This document shows, one piece after another, positions 12,853 to 22,276 of a stretch of DNA of 64,000 nt (position 1 is the stretch's first letter; each line of letters starts with the position of its first letter). The translations under genes and the position numbers were made by a program. The stretch spans positions 1 through 64,000 of the forward strand of contig JANYGI010000218.1 of assembly GCA_025362495.1 (NCBI GenBank). Direction: 5' to 3'. The stretch is from Byssovorax sp. (GTDB lineage Bacteria > Myxococcota_A > Polyangia > Polyangiales > Polyangiaceae). The notes below the pieces were generated by a model. It did no database searches. It had not been told where the DNA came from and saw nothing but the letters and a program-made list of their open reading frames with translations.

Positions 12853-12969
12853 AATTCAACGCAAAGGCGCGGGGCACGCAAAGACGCAAAAAGATGAAGA
12901 AGAGAAAGATATTTATTCTCTCTCCTCTCGTTTTTTGCGCCTCTGCGTTTTTGCGTTTTGCGTTAAATT
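12853..12969. repeat. Large imperfect inverted repeat of ACGCAAA-type units
   Basis: The left arm, about 12853-12892, contains AATTCAACGCAAAGGCGC and ACGCAAAGACGCAAAAA. The right arm, about 12931-12969, reads TTTTTTGCGCCTCTGCG and ends TTTTGCGTTAAATT, roughly the reverse complement of the left. The centre is AT-rich, with an inner GAAGAGAAAG / CTCTCTCC pairing. It sits between two convergent genes, so as RNA it could act as a bidirectional terminator. The unit resembles the dispersed AACGCAAAGGCGCAAAG-like repeats seen between genes in other bacteria (recall). It is far lower in GC than its surroundings. Confidence 0.75.
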
Positions 12970-12988
12970 CCGGATCTCCAGCTCTATG

Positions 12989-13927
12989 TCACTGCCCCGC
13001 AGGGTGCCAGATCGTCTTCATCTCCACGAAGCGCTCGATCCACCGCGGCGACTCCGTGGCAGCCGCGTCGAACCACTCCGCCTCGTTCAGGCTCCGCACG
13101 CGCACGCGCTTCACGCTGCCCGCGCCCTGCTCTTCCGCAGCCTTGGAGATCGCCGCGTCGACGCCGTGAAGGTCCAGGGCAGCAATCTCCATGTGCTTGG
13201 CCAGGTGCGGCAGCACCTCGCCGACAGGGCCCGTGAGGATGTTGACGACCCCGCCGGGCAGATCGCTCGTCGCGAGGGCCTCGCTGAACGTCACCGAGGT
13301 GCGCGGATCCGCCTCGCTGGCGAGCACGACGACGGTGTTGCCCGAGGCGATGATCGGCAGGATGCACCCCGCGAGCCCGAGCAGCGCCGGGCGGGCCGGG
13401 GCGACCACCGCGACGACACCCATCGACTCCGGAGAGGTGAAGTTAAAGTGCGGCCCCGCGACCGGGTTGAGGCTGGAGAACAGGCTTTGATACTTGTCCG
13501 TCCAGCCGGAGTAGGCGATCACGCGATCGATCGTCGCCGCGACCTCCACGGCCGCTTGCTTCGGATCGAGGCCGCCGCGGACCAGCGATTTCGTCAGCTC
13601 GTCCGCGCGCGCGTCGAGCATCTCGGCGAGGCGATAGAGGATCTGACCGCGGTTGTAGCCGGTGCGAGCCGACCAGCCGTCCCACGCGGCGCGCGCGGCG
13701 ACGACGGCGTCGCGGCCGTCCTTGCGCGAGGCCCGGGGGATGTTCTCTTTCGACGCGCTGCCCGGAGCTTCGGCCACCTGGGTAGTCCTCCCGGACTCGG
13801 AGCGAATGAACGCCCCGCCCACGTACATCTTGTACGCTTTACGCACGGTCAATCGCACGGACTCGGTATCTGCCACTGCCGTCTTCCCGCTGTCTTCGGC
13901 CTTCGGGCCGCCGTTCTTCGCCGCCAT
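12989..13927 (-). CDS. Truncated, non-catalytic aldehyde dehydrogenase family protein (ALDH16 C-module-like)
   Basis: 312 residues. It has ALDH fold segments: YVGGAFIRSESGRT at the start, AYSGWTDKYQSLFSSLNPVA, ESMGVVAVVAPARPALLGLA and DLPGGVVNILTGPVGEVLPH. It stops before the catalytic Cys module, and no ELGGK-type Glu or catalytic Cys is seen. It is far shorter than the usual 480-500 residues yet uninterrupted, and ends with a conserved-looking tail (FVEMKTIWHPAGQ). It starts one base after the stop of the full ALDH gene, so the two are translated together. Two-module ALDH16 proteins carry a second, degenerate ALDH domain; this gene looks like that module as a separate polypeptide, probably a structural partner. 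Confidence 0.8.
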   Translation of the reverse strand: MAAKNGGPKAEDSGKTAVADTESVRLTVRKAYKMYVGGAFIRSESGRTTQVAEAPGSASKENIPRASRKDGRDAVVAARAAWDGWSARTGYNRGQILYRLAEMLDARADELTKSLVRGGLDPKQAAVEVAATIDRVIAYSGWTDKYQSLFSSLNPVAGPHFNFTSPESMGVVAVVAPARPALLGLAGCILPIIASGNTVVVLASEADPRTSVTFSEALATSDLPGGVVNILTGPVGEVLPHLAKHMEIAALDLHGVDAAISKAAEEQGAGSVKRVRVRSLNEAEWFDAAATESPRWIERFVEMKTIWHPAGQ

Positions 13928-13928
13928 C

Positions 13929-15467
13929 TCAGTCCACCTCGAGGTAGGCGAGGAGTCCTTGGCGCCCGCCCTCGCGACCGAATCCGCTCTCTTTGTAGCC
14001 GCCGAACGGCGAGCTCGGATCGAACTTGTTGAACGTGTTCGCCCAGATCACGCCGGCGCGGAGGCGCTGCGCGACCCAGAAGCTCTTGGCGCCCTTCTCC
14101 GTCCAGATGCCCGCCGAGAGGCCGTACATGGTGTTGTTGGCCTTCTCGACGGCCTCTTCCGGCGTGCGGAACGTCAGCACCGAGAGCACCGGCCCGAAGA
14201 TCTCTTCGCGGGCGATGCGGTGCGACTGCGAGACGCCGGTGAACAGCGTCGGAGCGAACCAGTAGCCGCGATCGGGGATCACGCATGGAGCGCTGAAGCG
14301 AGTGGCGCCCTCGGCCTCGCCCGCCGCCACGAGGCCGCGGATTTTGTCGAGCTGCATCCGCGAGTTGATCGCCCCGATGTCGGTGTTCTTGTCGAGCGGA
14401 TCGCCGAGGCGGATCGTCGCCATGCGGTCCTTCAGCTTGCGGATCAGCACCTCGTGGATGCCCTCCTCCACCAGCAAGCGCGAGCCCGCGCAGCACACGT
14501 GGCCTTGATTGAAGAAGATCCCGCCGATGATGCCCTCCACGGCCTGATCGAGCGCCGCGTCGGCAAACACGATGTTGGCCGCTTTGCCGCCGAGCTCCAG
14601 CGTGAGCTTCTTTTGCGTGCCGGCGAGGGCGCGCTGGATCTTCTTGCCCACGTCGGTCGATCCGGTGAACGCGACCTTGTCGACGCCGGGGTGGCCGACC
14701 AGCGCCGCGCCCGTCGCGCCCGCCCCGGTGACGATGTTGACGACGCCGGGCGGGAGATCCGCCTCCTCGATGATCTGCGCGAGCATCAGCGCCGTGAGGG
14801 GCGTCGTCTCGGCCGGCTTGAGCACGCAGGTGTTGCCCGCCGCGAGCGCGGGGGCGAGCTTCCACGCGGCCATCAGCAGCGGGAAGTTCCACGGGATGAC
14901 CTGCCCCGCGACCCCGAGCGCGCGGGCGTTGCGCCCCGGGAACGCGTGCTCGAGCTTGTCGGCCCAGCCCGCGTAGTAGAAGAAGTGCGCGGCCGCGAGC
15001 GGGACGTCGACGTCGCGCGACTCCTTGATCGGCTTGCCGCCATCCATCGTCTCGACGATGGCGAGCTCGCGGGCCTTCTCCTGCAGCGCGCGCGCGATGC
15101 GGAAGAGGTATTTGCCGCGGTCGAGCGGGCGGAGCTTAGACCAGTATTTCTCGTAGCCGGTTCGCGCCGCCTGCACCGCAAGATCGACGTCCTTCGCGCT
15201 GGCATCGGCGATCTCGGCGAGCTTCTCCTCGGTCGAGGGGCTGATGGTGTCGAAGTACTTCTTCGATTCCGGAGCCTTCCATTTGCCGCCGATGAAGAGG
15301 TCGTACTTCGCCTGGAGCTTGATGTGATCTCTGGCCTCGGGCGCGGGCGCGTAGGTCCACACGTCGCCGAAGGCCATTCCGATCGCCTTCGATTCAGGGC
15401 GTTTCGCGTCGGGCTTCGCGGCCGCCGTGGTCGCGGGCGCGGTCGAGGCAGCTTCTTTGGTGCTCAT
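13929..15467 (-). CDS. NAD(P)-dependent aldehyde dehydrogenase (ALDH16 N-module-like)
   Basis: 512 residues, full ALDH length, with an Ala/Lys-rich leader of about 30 residues. Key sites are present: IPWNFPLLMAAWKLAPALAA (Asn of the oxyanion hole), AFTGSTDVGKKI (cofactor-loop motif), ELGGKAANIVF (general base Glu about 291) and FFNQGHVCCAGSR (catalytic Cys about 325). It oxidises an aldehyde to an acid or acyl product. It starts 7 nt after the deoC stop and is followed after 1 nt by the truncated ALDH. The deoC neighbour suggests it removes acetaldehyde or another aldehyde from deoxynucleoside or deoxyribose breakdown (inference). Confidence 0.88.
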   Translation of the reverse strand: MSTKEAASTAPATTAAAKPDAKRPESKAIGMAFGDVWTYAPAPEARDHIKLQAKYDLFIGGKWKAPESKKYFDTISPSTEEKLAEIADASAKDVDLAVQAARTGYEKYWSKLRPLDRGKYLFRIARALQEKARELAIVETMDGGKPIKESRDVDVPLAAAHFFYYAGWADKLEHAFPGRNARALGVAGQVIPWNFPLLMAAWKLAPALAAGNTCVLKPAETTPLTALMLAQIIEEADLPPGVVNIVTGAGATGAALVGHPGVDKVAFTGSTDVGKKIQRALAGTQKKLTLELGGKAANIVFADAALDQAVEGIIGGIFFNQGHVCCAGSRLLVEEGIHEVLIRKLKDRMATIRLGDPLDKNTDIGAINSRMQLDKIRGLVAAGEAEGATRFSAPCVIPDRGYWFAPTLFTGVSQSHRIAREEIFGPVLSVLTFRTPEEAVEKANNTMYGLSAGIWTEKGAKSFWVAQRLRAGVIWANTFNKFDPSSPFGGYKESGFGREGGRQGLLAYLEVD

Positions 15468-15474
15468 CCGATCC

Positions 15475-16449
15475 TCAATCCTTGCTGAAGTAGTCGCCGC
15501 CCTGGTACGCGCCGGTGCGCTCTTTTTCGAGCTGCATGAGCACGTCGTTGAGCAGCGTGGAGGCGCCGAAGCGGAACATCTCGTTATCGAGCCAGGCGTC
15601 GCCCAGCGTCTCTTTGACCATCACGAGGTAGTGCAGCGCCTGCTTCGATGTGCGGATCCCGCCGGCCGGCTTCATGCCGATGCGCTTGCCCGTCGCGTAG
15701 TAGTAGTCGCGGATGGCCTCGAGCATCACCAGCGTCACCGGGAGCGTCGCGGCGGGGATGATCTTGCCCGTCGACGTCTTGATGAAGTCGCCGCCGGCGA
15801 GCATCGCGATCTGGCTGGCCTTGCGGACGACGTCGTAGCTGCCGAGCTCGCCCGTCTCGAGGATCACCTTCAGATGAGCCTCGCCGCAGGCCTCTTTCGT
15901 CGCGGCGATCTCGTCGAACACCGCGTTGTACTGGCCCGAGAGCATGGCCCCGCGATCGATCACCATGTCGATCTCGTCGGCGCCGAGCTCCACCGCCTGG
16001 CGCACGTCGGCGAGCTTCACCACGAGCGGCGAGAGGCCGCTCGGGAACGCCGTCGACACGCTCGCGACCTTCACCGTCGAGCCCTCGAGCGCCTTCTTCG
16101 CGACGGGCACGAGCTTGGGGTAGACGCACACCGCGGCGCACGAGGGGACCGTCGGATCCGTGCTCGGAAACCGGGCTTTGTGCGACATCTGCCGCACCTT
16201 GCCGGCCGAGTCTTTCCCCTCGAGCGTGGTGAGATCCATCATCGAGATCGCGAGCTTCAGCCCTTTGACCTTGGTCTCTTTCTTGATGCTCCGCTTCGTG
16301 AACGAGGCGGCGCGCTCTTCCACCATCACCTTGTCGACGCTGGGCGCCTCGAAGCTCGGGTAGTGCGCGCCGCGCGCCGCGACGGGGCCTCCGTGGGTTC
16401 CGCCGTTCCCGCTTCCGTTACCGTTTCCGTTCGTGTTTCCGTGGGCCAT
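15475..16449 (-). CDS. deoC: Deoxyribose-phosphate aldolase
   Basis: 324 residues from ATG 16449, preceded by GGAGAAGG at good spacing. It cleaves 2-deoxyribose-5-phosphate to glyceraldehyde-3-phosphate and acetaldehyde in the cytoplasm. DERA motifs are present: ISMMDLTTLEGKDSAGKV, SCAAVCVYPKLVPVA, GADEIDMVIDRGAML, HLKVILETGEL and the Schiff-base lysine segment GGDFIKTSTGKIIPAA, then GMKPAGGIRT. The N-terminus has an unusual Asn/Gly-rich leader (NTNGNGNGSGNGG). It is the first gene of a compact three-gene operon with two ALDH genes and is divergent from a peroxiredoxin gene. Confidence 0.93.
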   Translation of the reverse strand: MAHGNTNGNGNGSGNGGTHGGPVAARGAHYPSFEAPSVDKVMVEERAASFTKRSIKKETKVKGLKLAISMMDLTTLEGKDSAGKVRQMSHKARFPSTDPTVPSCAAVCVYPKLVPVAKKALEGSTVKVASVSTAFPSGLSPLVVKLADVRQAVELGADEIDMVIDRGAMLSGQYNAVFDEIAATKEACGEAHLKVILETGELGSYDVVRKASQIAMLAGGDFIKTSTGKIIPAATLPVTLVMLEAIRDYYYATGKRIGMKPAGGIRTSKQALHYLVMVKETLGDAWLDNEMFRFGASTLLNDVLMQLEKERTGAYQGGDYFSKD

Positions 16450-16527
16450 TCGCGCCTTCTCCAGGGGGCGGCACGCTACCAGAACCCGCCGGGCGATCCC
16501 ACCGCCCCGTGCTACGTTGCCGCCGCG
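16450..16527. promoter_or_regulatory. Divergent promoter region between deoC operon and peroxiredoxin
   Basis: The 78-bp gap separates the divergent starts of deoC (16449) and the peroxiredoxin (16528), so both promoters must lie here or inside the neighbouring 5' ends. The deoC ribosome site GGAGAAGG is at its left edge. No clear -35/-10 or operator palindrome was seen. Confidence 0.45.
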
Positions 16528-17064
16528 ATGCGCACTGCCCTTCACACCCTCGTCTTCGCCTCCACCCTCTCGCTCGTCGCCTGCGGCGCGGCGCAGCGCC
16601 CCGACGGAGGCAGCGGCCTCCTGCCCGTGGGCTCGCCCGCGCCCGAGCTCTCGGCCACCGATCAAGCGGGCAAACCCCACTCGCTCACCGAAGAGCGCGG
16701 TCACCCGGTCATCATTTATTTCTACCCGAAGGATGGCACTCCCGGCTGCACCAAGGAGGCCTGTGCCTTCCGCGACACCTGGAAGAGCTTCGCCGACGCC
16801 GGCGTCCAGGTCTTCGGCGTCTCGGCCGACGATCAGAAATCGCACGAGCAGTTCGCCAAGGAAGAGAAGCTCCCGTTCCCGATCCTGGCCGATCCCGAGC
16901 ACAAATGGATCTCGGCGTTCGGCGTGGGGACGCGCCTCGGAATGGCCTCGCGCGTGAGCTTCCTCCTCGATAAAGACGGCAAGGTCGCCAAGGTCTACCC
17001 CGACGTCGATCCGGCGTTCCACGCGCCCGAGGTCCTGAAGGACGCCGCCGCGCTCCCGAAGTGA
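16528..17064 (+). CDS. Lipoprotein peroxiredoxin, PrxQ/Bcp type
   Basis: 178 residues from ATG 16528. Signal peptide with lipobox LVACGAA, so the enzyme is probably membrane-anchored outside the cytoplasm, unlike classical cytoplasmic Bcp. The AhpC/TSA-fold active site is FYPKDGTPGCTKEACAFRD: peroxidatic Cys74 and resolving Cys79 five residues later, the PrxQ arrangement. Further family motifs are PVGSPAPELSATDQAG near the start and ADPEHKWISAFGV. It reduces hydroperoxides with thiol donors. Its position opposite the aldehyde-handling operon fits a shared stress theme, but that is inference. Confidence 0.9.
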   Translation: MRTALHTLVFASTLSLVACGAAQRPDGGSGLLPVGSPAPELSATDQAGKPHSLTEERGHPVIIYFYPKDGTPGCTKEACAFRDTWKSFADAGVQVFGVSADDQKSHEQFAKEEKLPFPILADPEHKWISAFGVGTRLGMASRVSFLLDKDGKVAKVYPDVDPAFHAPEVLKDAAALPK

Positions 17065-17115
17065 TCTTCGCGCCGGCGATTCCAGGCGCGCGCGAACCCT
17101 GGTAGATCCAGGGCC

Positions 17116-18003
17116 GTGCTCAGCCTCTCCGGTCCGCAAAGCGTCAATGGCCTCAAGCTCTGGGTTCATCGCTTCCGCGATCCCGAGGCGAGTCCCTCTG
17201 GCCTGACTGTCCTGCTTGTCCACGGCTTCCTCGACTCCGGGGCCACGTGGGACCTCGTCGCTCCGGCGCTAGCCCGCGCCGGACACGACGTGATCGCCCC
17301 GGATCTCCGAGGATTCGGGCAGAGCGAGTGGATCGGCGCCGGCGGCTACTACCACTTTCCCGACTACGTCGCCGACCTCTCCGAGCTCATCGACAGCGTC
17401 GCTCCGCGCCGCCTCGCGCTGGTCGGCCACTCGATGGGTGGCACCGTCGCGGGGCTGCTCGCGGGCGCGCGCCCGGACCGCTTCGAGCGCCTGGCGCTGC
17501 TCGAAGGCATGGGTCCCGTCGCCGGCGAGCCCGAGCTCGCGGTCGACCGCATGAAGGCCTGGCTGCGCAACCTCCGCGAGACCAGGCGCACGAGCCGCCC
17601 GCTCTCCACGATGCAAGAGGTGATCGAGCGCCTCGCCCTCCACCACCCACGCGTCCCGCGCGCGGTGATCGAGAGTCGGGCCGAGCTGCTCACCCGGATC
17701 GACAACCAGGGACAGCTCATCTGGGCCTACGATCCGCTCCACCGCACCACCGCGCCGACTCCCTTCAACATCGAGAATTTCCGCTGTTTTCTCCGGCGAG
17801 TAGAGTGTCCGACGCTGGTCGTCAGCGGTGGTCCGCTGGGCTGGCACCCGCCCGACGAGGCCGAGCGCGCCACCTGCCTCCGCTCCGTTCGCCACATCGA
17901 GCTTCCGAGCGCGGGCCACATGATGCACTGGACCGCTCCCGACGCCCTCGCGACGAGCCTCCTCGACTTCTTCGCCGAGCCCGCGCCTCCGCGCCTGGAG
18001 TGA
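17116..18003 (+). CDS. Alpha/beta hydrolase fold enzyme
   Basis: 295 residues from GTG 17116. Canonical features: VLLVHGFLDSGATWD (oxyanion HG motif), DLRGFGQSE, nucleophile elbow GHSMGG (Ser106) and a late catalytic His in LPSAGHMMHW. A cap region lies between about residues 130 and 225. The order and length match esterase/epoxide-hydrolase-like enzymes; the substrate is unknown. There is no signal peptide, so it is cytoplasmic. Its 3' end faces the truncated GH31 gene on the other strand. Confidence 0.87.
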   Translation: MLSLSGPQSVNGLKLWVHRFRDPEASPSGLTVLLVHGFLDSGATWDLVAPALARAGHDVIAPDLRGFGQSEWIGAGGYYHFPDYVADLSELIDSVAPRRLALVGHSMGGTVAGLLAGARPDRFERLALLEGMGPVAGEPELAVDRMKAWLRNLRETRRTSRPLSTMQEVIERLALHHPRVPRAVIESRAELLTRIDNQGQLIWAYDPLHRTTAPTPFNIENFRCFLRRVECPTLVVSGGPLGWHPPDEAERATCLRSVRHIELPSAGHMMHWTAPDALATSLLDFFAEPAPPRLE

Positions 18004-18847
18004 GCGCGGCTTCAAGGCCTCTGCGAGCCACCGGCGTCAAGGTGGCCAGTTGATGGTCCGCCTCGTCGTTCGCGACGGCGAACACGCCGGGGAACCACGA
18101 GTCGATGAGCATGCCCCAGCCGCGCGTCCCGATGAGGAGCGGAATCGGGACGTGAACCTTGTTGTAATGACTCTCGAGCTCGCCGTCGGTCTCGAGCTGC
18201 ATCCGGCGGATCTTCCCGCGCTGGTTCACGTCGTCGAACGACTCGCCCGGCCCGTAGAAGCCCCCGGCGGCGTCGACGCGGGGGCGCAGGCGGAAATACG
18301 CGACGGGCGCGCCGCCGGACGCCGGCACGATCTGGAGACGAAAGCGACCCTCCGCCTGCGCCGCGACTGCCAGCGTCGCCTGGTTTCCACCGGGGTAGCG
18401 CAGCGTGATGGCGAGGGAGCTCGCGCTCTTCGACGTCACCTCGATCGACGTGACCGCGAGGAACTCGAGGCCTCCGGGCGGCGGCTGGAGCGCGTTCGGG
18501 ATCGCCAGCGCGGTGGGATCGTAGTTGGCCGCGTCGTCGAGCGCCGTCACCGTGCCGAGCTCGAGCCCATAGAGCGGAAAGTGCAGGAGAGTCTCGTCGC
18601 CCTTCAGCAGCGCGAGATCGCCGGCGTCGGGATCGACGCGCACGCGAAAGCCCCCCGCCGCGAGCATCACCGTGGGGCGGGGCGTCGGCGCCGGCGGCGC
18701 GGTTTCGCTGCTGCACGCCGCGAGGGCCGCCGTGGAGAGCGCGAGGACCGGGAGCGGAAAGCGGCAGTGGAGGCGTGATTTCAAGGCGGAGACGAGGCTA
18801 CCAAGGCCCGACCGCGCAGCACAAGCGCGCACCCGATTTCGGCCCAC
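17822..18847 (-). pseudogene. Truncated GH31 (alpha-glucosidase-like) lipoprotein gene
   Basis: From 18847 the minus-strand frame encodes a possible lipoprotein signal (LALSTAALAACSSE; a TTG at 18784 is another start), then a GH31 N-terminal beta-sandwich: FRVRVDPDAGDLALLKGDE, GGFYGPGESFDDVNQRGK and NKVHVPIPLLIGTRGWGMLI. Recognisable protein ends near 18040 (EADHQLATLTPV). Beyond it the frame enters the antisense of the alpha/beta hydrolase and becomes Arg/Ser-rich. GH31 enzymes need a following (beta/alpha)8 domain with a catalytic Asp, entirely absent here. It is therefore a remnant of a secreted glycosidase, probably cut by a deletion whose junction lies at about 18004-18040. Confidence 0.65.
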
Positions 18848-18910
18848 AGCGGCGCGGCGACCGGTTCGCCGTTGACCGCGAGGAGGCCGTTTTGTAACGT
18901 GTTTTCAAAG

Positions 18911-20947
18911 ATGATAGGCAGGCTTGTCGGCGGCAAATACAGCCTCGAGCGCGAGATAGGCCGCGGTGGCATGGGGTCGATCTGGGTCGCCCTCGACACC
19001 CAGCTCCGCCGCCGCGTGGCCCTCAAGCTGATGCGCCCGGAGATGACGTCGGCGAGCTCGCGCGGCCGCTTCGAGCGCGAGGCCATGGCTGTCGCCCGCA
19101 TCCAGAACCCGCACGTCATCCAGATCTACGACTACGGCATCGACGAAGAAGCCCAGTACATCGTGATGGAGCTCCTCGAGGGCGAGGACATGGAAGCCCG
19201 CATCGTGCGGAACCCGCGCCTCTCGATCGCCGCTGTGGCCACGTTCGTCACCCAGACGGCGAAGGCGCTCGGCGCGGCGCACGCAGCGGGCATCGTCCAC
19301 CGCGATCTCAAGCCGGCCAACATCTTCCTCGCGCGCGGCGAGGCCGAGGAGATGGTCAAGATCCTCGATTTCGGCGTCGCCGCGATGAGCTCGCTCGGCG
19401 ACGATCTCCACACGACGCGCACGGGCACCGTGCTCGGCACGCCCCACTACATGAGCCCCGAGCAGGCCCGCAGCGCGCGATCGCTCGACCACCGCAGCGA
19501 TCTCTGGTCGCTCGGCGTCGTGGCCTACCGCGCGCTCACCGGCCAGCACCCGTTCACGGGGGAGTCGCTCGGCGACCTCATCGTGAAGATCTGCACCGAT
19601 CCCTTCGCGCCGGCCTCGGAGCTCGTGCCCGAGCTCGGGGCCGAGGTCGATCACTTCTTCGAGCGCGCCCTGGCGAAGGATCCCGCGCAGCGCTTCCAGT
19701 CGGCGCGCGATCTCATGCGCACGTTCGCGGGCCTCGTCGGCGACGGCCGCGAGGGGCGCGCCGCCAAGATCCTGGTCATCGACGACGAGCCCGATCTCGC
19801 GCTGCTGATCAAGCAGCGCTTCCGCCAGCAGATCCGCAAATCGGTGTACGAGTTCGTCTTCGCGCAGGACGGCGCCGCGGCGCTCGAGCAGCTGCATTTG
19901 CACCCGGACATCGATCTCGCGCTCTCGGACATCAACATGCCGGGGATGGACGGCCTCACGTTCCTCGAGCGCGCCTCCGAGCTCCGCCCGCTGCTCGAGG
20001 TGGTGATGGTCTCGGCCTACGGCGACATGACCAACATCCGCTCGGCGATGAACCGCGGCGCGTTCGATTTCCTCGTCAAGCCGATCGACTTCAAGGACTT
20101 CGAGGTGACGATCACCAAGACGCTCAAGCACGTCACCGACGCGCAGCACACCGCGCGATCCCTGGAAGAGAACGCTATTTTGCGGATGTTCGTCAGCGGC
20201 GTGGTCCTCGATCGGCTCCCGCGCCGCGCCATGGCCGGCGACGTGACGGCGAGCGAGAGCGTCGACGTATCGGTGGTATTCATCGACATCTGTGGCCTCG
20301 ATCGGCTGCTCGCGTCGGGCCCGCCCGAGGCGGCGATGCGCACGCTCAACGCCAACTTCGAGATCATCGTGCCCGAGGTCGCGGCGCGGAACGGCATCGT
20401 CGACAAGTTCCTCGGCGACGCCGTCCTCGCGGTGTTCCGCGGCGACCAGCACGCCGAGCGCGCCCTCGACGCCAGCCTCTCGGTGCGCAGCCAGCTCGCG
20501 CGGATGGCCGAGCGCGCCGGCGAAGACTCGCCCTACGCCTGCGGCGTGAGCATCGGCATCGACAGCGGCCGCGTCGCGCTGGGGAGCCTGGGCTCGCGCG
20601 CGCTGTCGCGCCTCGATTTGACGGTGATCGGCGCCGCGGTCAGCGCGGCGGCGCGCCTCGAAGCCATCGCCGAGCGCGGCCAGATCCTGATCTCGGAGCG
20701 CGTGTTCGGCGCTGTGCATGGCGCGTTCGAGTGCGAGCCGCAGAAGCCGGTGACGCTGCCCGGGCACGACGGGCCGGCGGCCGTGTTCAACATCGTCGGG
20801 CGCATCCAGGCCTCGGAGCCGAGCCAGATCTCCGAGGCCCGCACCGTGCAAATGGATGAGAGCTCGGTGCGATTCGCGGCGCCGGGCGACGCCGATCGGA
20901 TCCACGAGATCCAGGCGGCGCTCGACGGGGGATCGAGCAACCGTTAG
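18911..20947 (+). CDS. Ser/Thr kinase - receiver - class III nucleotide cyclase fusion protein
   Basis: 678 residues from ATG 18911 (an upstream TTG at 18872 is possible). Domains in order: Hanks kinase about 10-275 (GRGGMGSIW, VALKLM, HRDLKPAN, DFGVAAM, GTPHYMSPEQ, all catalytic residues present); CheY-like receiver about 285-410 (VIDDEPD, phospho-acceptor Asp in SDINMPGMDG, Lys in VKPIDF); class III cyclase about 450-610. The cyclase keeps both metal Asp residues (FIDICG and KFLGDAVLAVF), the Lys, and Arg in AAARLE. Thr occupies the adenine-specificity position, as in many bacterial type IIIb enzymes, but the transition-state Asn is Ser (GAAVSAAARLE). No transmembrane segment. A soluble protein joining three signalling chemistries. 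Confidence 0.9.
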   Translation: MIGRLVGGKYSLEREIGRGGMGSIWVALDTQLRRRVALKLMRPEMTSASSRGRFEREAMAVARIQNPHVIQIYDYGIDEEAQYIVMELLEGEDMEARIVRNPRLSIAAVATFVTQTAKALGAAHAAGIVHRDLKPANIFLARGEAEEMVKILDFGVAAMSSLGDDLHTTRTGTVLGTPHYMSPEQARSARSLDHRSDLWSLGVVAYRALTGQHPFTGESLGDLIVKICTDPFAPASELVPELGAEVDHFFERALAKDPAQRFQSARDLMRTFAGLVGDGREGRAAKILVIDDEPDLALLIKQRFRQQIRKSVYEFVFAQDGAAALEQLHLHPDIDLALSDINMPGMDGLTFLERASELRPLLEVVMVSAYGDMTNIRSAMNRGAFDFLVKPIDFKDFEVTITKTLKHVTDAQHTARSLEENAILRMFVSGVVLDRLPRRAMAGDVTASESVDVSVVFIDICGLDRLLASGPPEAAMRTLNANFEIIVPEVAARNGIVDKFLGDAVLAVFRGDQHAERALDASLSVRSQLARMAERAGEDSPYACGVSIGIDSGRVALGSLGSRALSRLDLTVIGAAVSAAARLEAIAERGQILISERVFGAVHGAFECEPQKPVTLPGHDGPAAVFNIVGRIQASEPSQISEARTVQMDESSVRFAAPGDADRIHEIQAALDGGSSNR

Positions 20948-20971
20948 CGCCGTCGCGGGGCAGGCCGGCCG

Positions 20972-22261
<1,290 letters not shown>

Positions 22262-22276
22262 GCGACCCTCGGCGCG

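Noticed and set aside
13662-15488. 608-codon plus-strand frame over the ALDH gene
   Set aside because: Arg/Ala/Glu-rich antisense shadow; the minus-strand reading gives a complete aldehyde dehydrogenase with catalytic residues.
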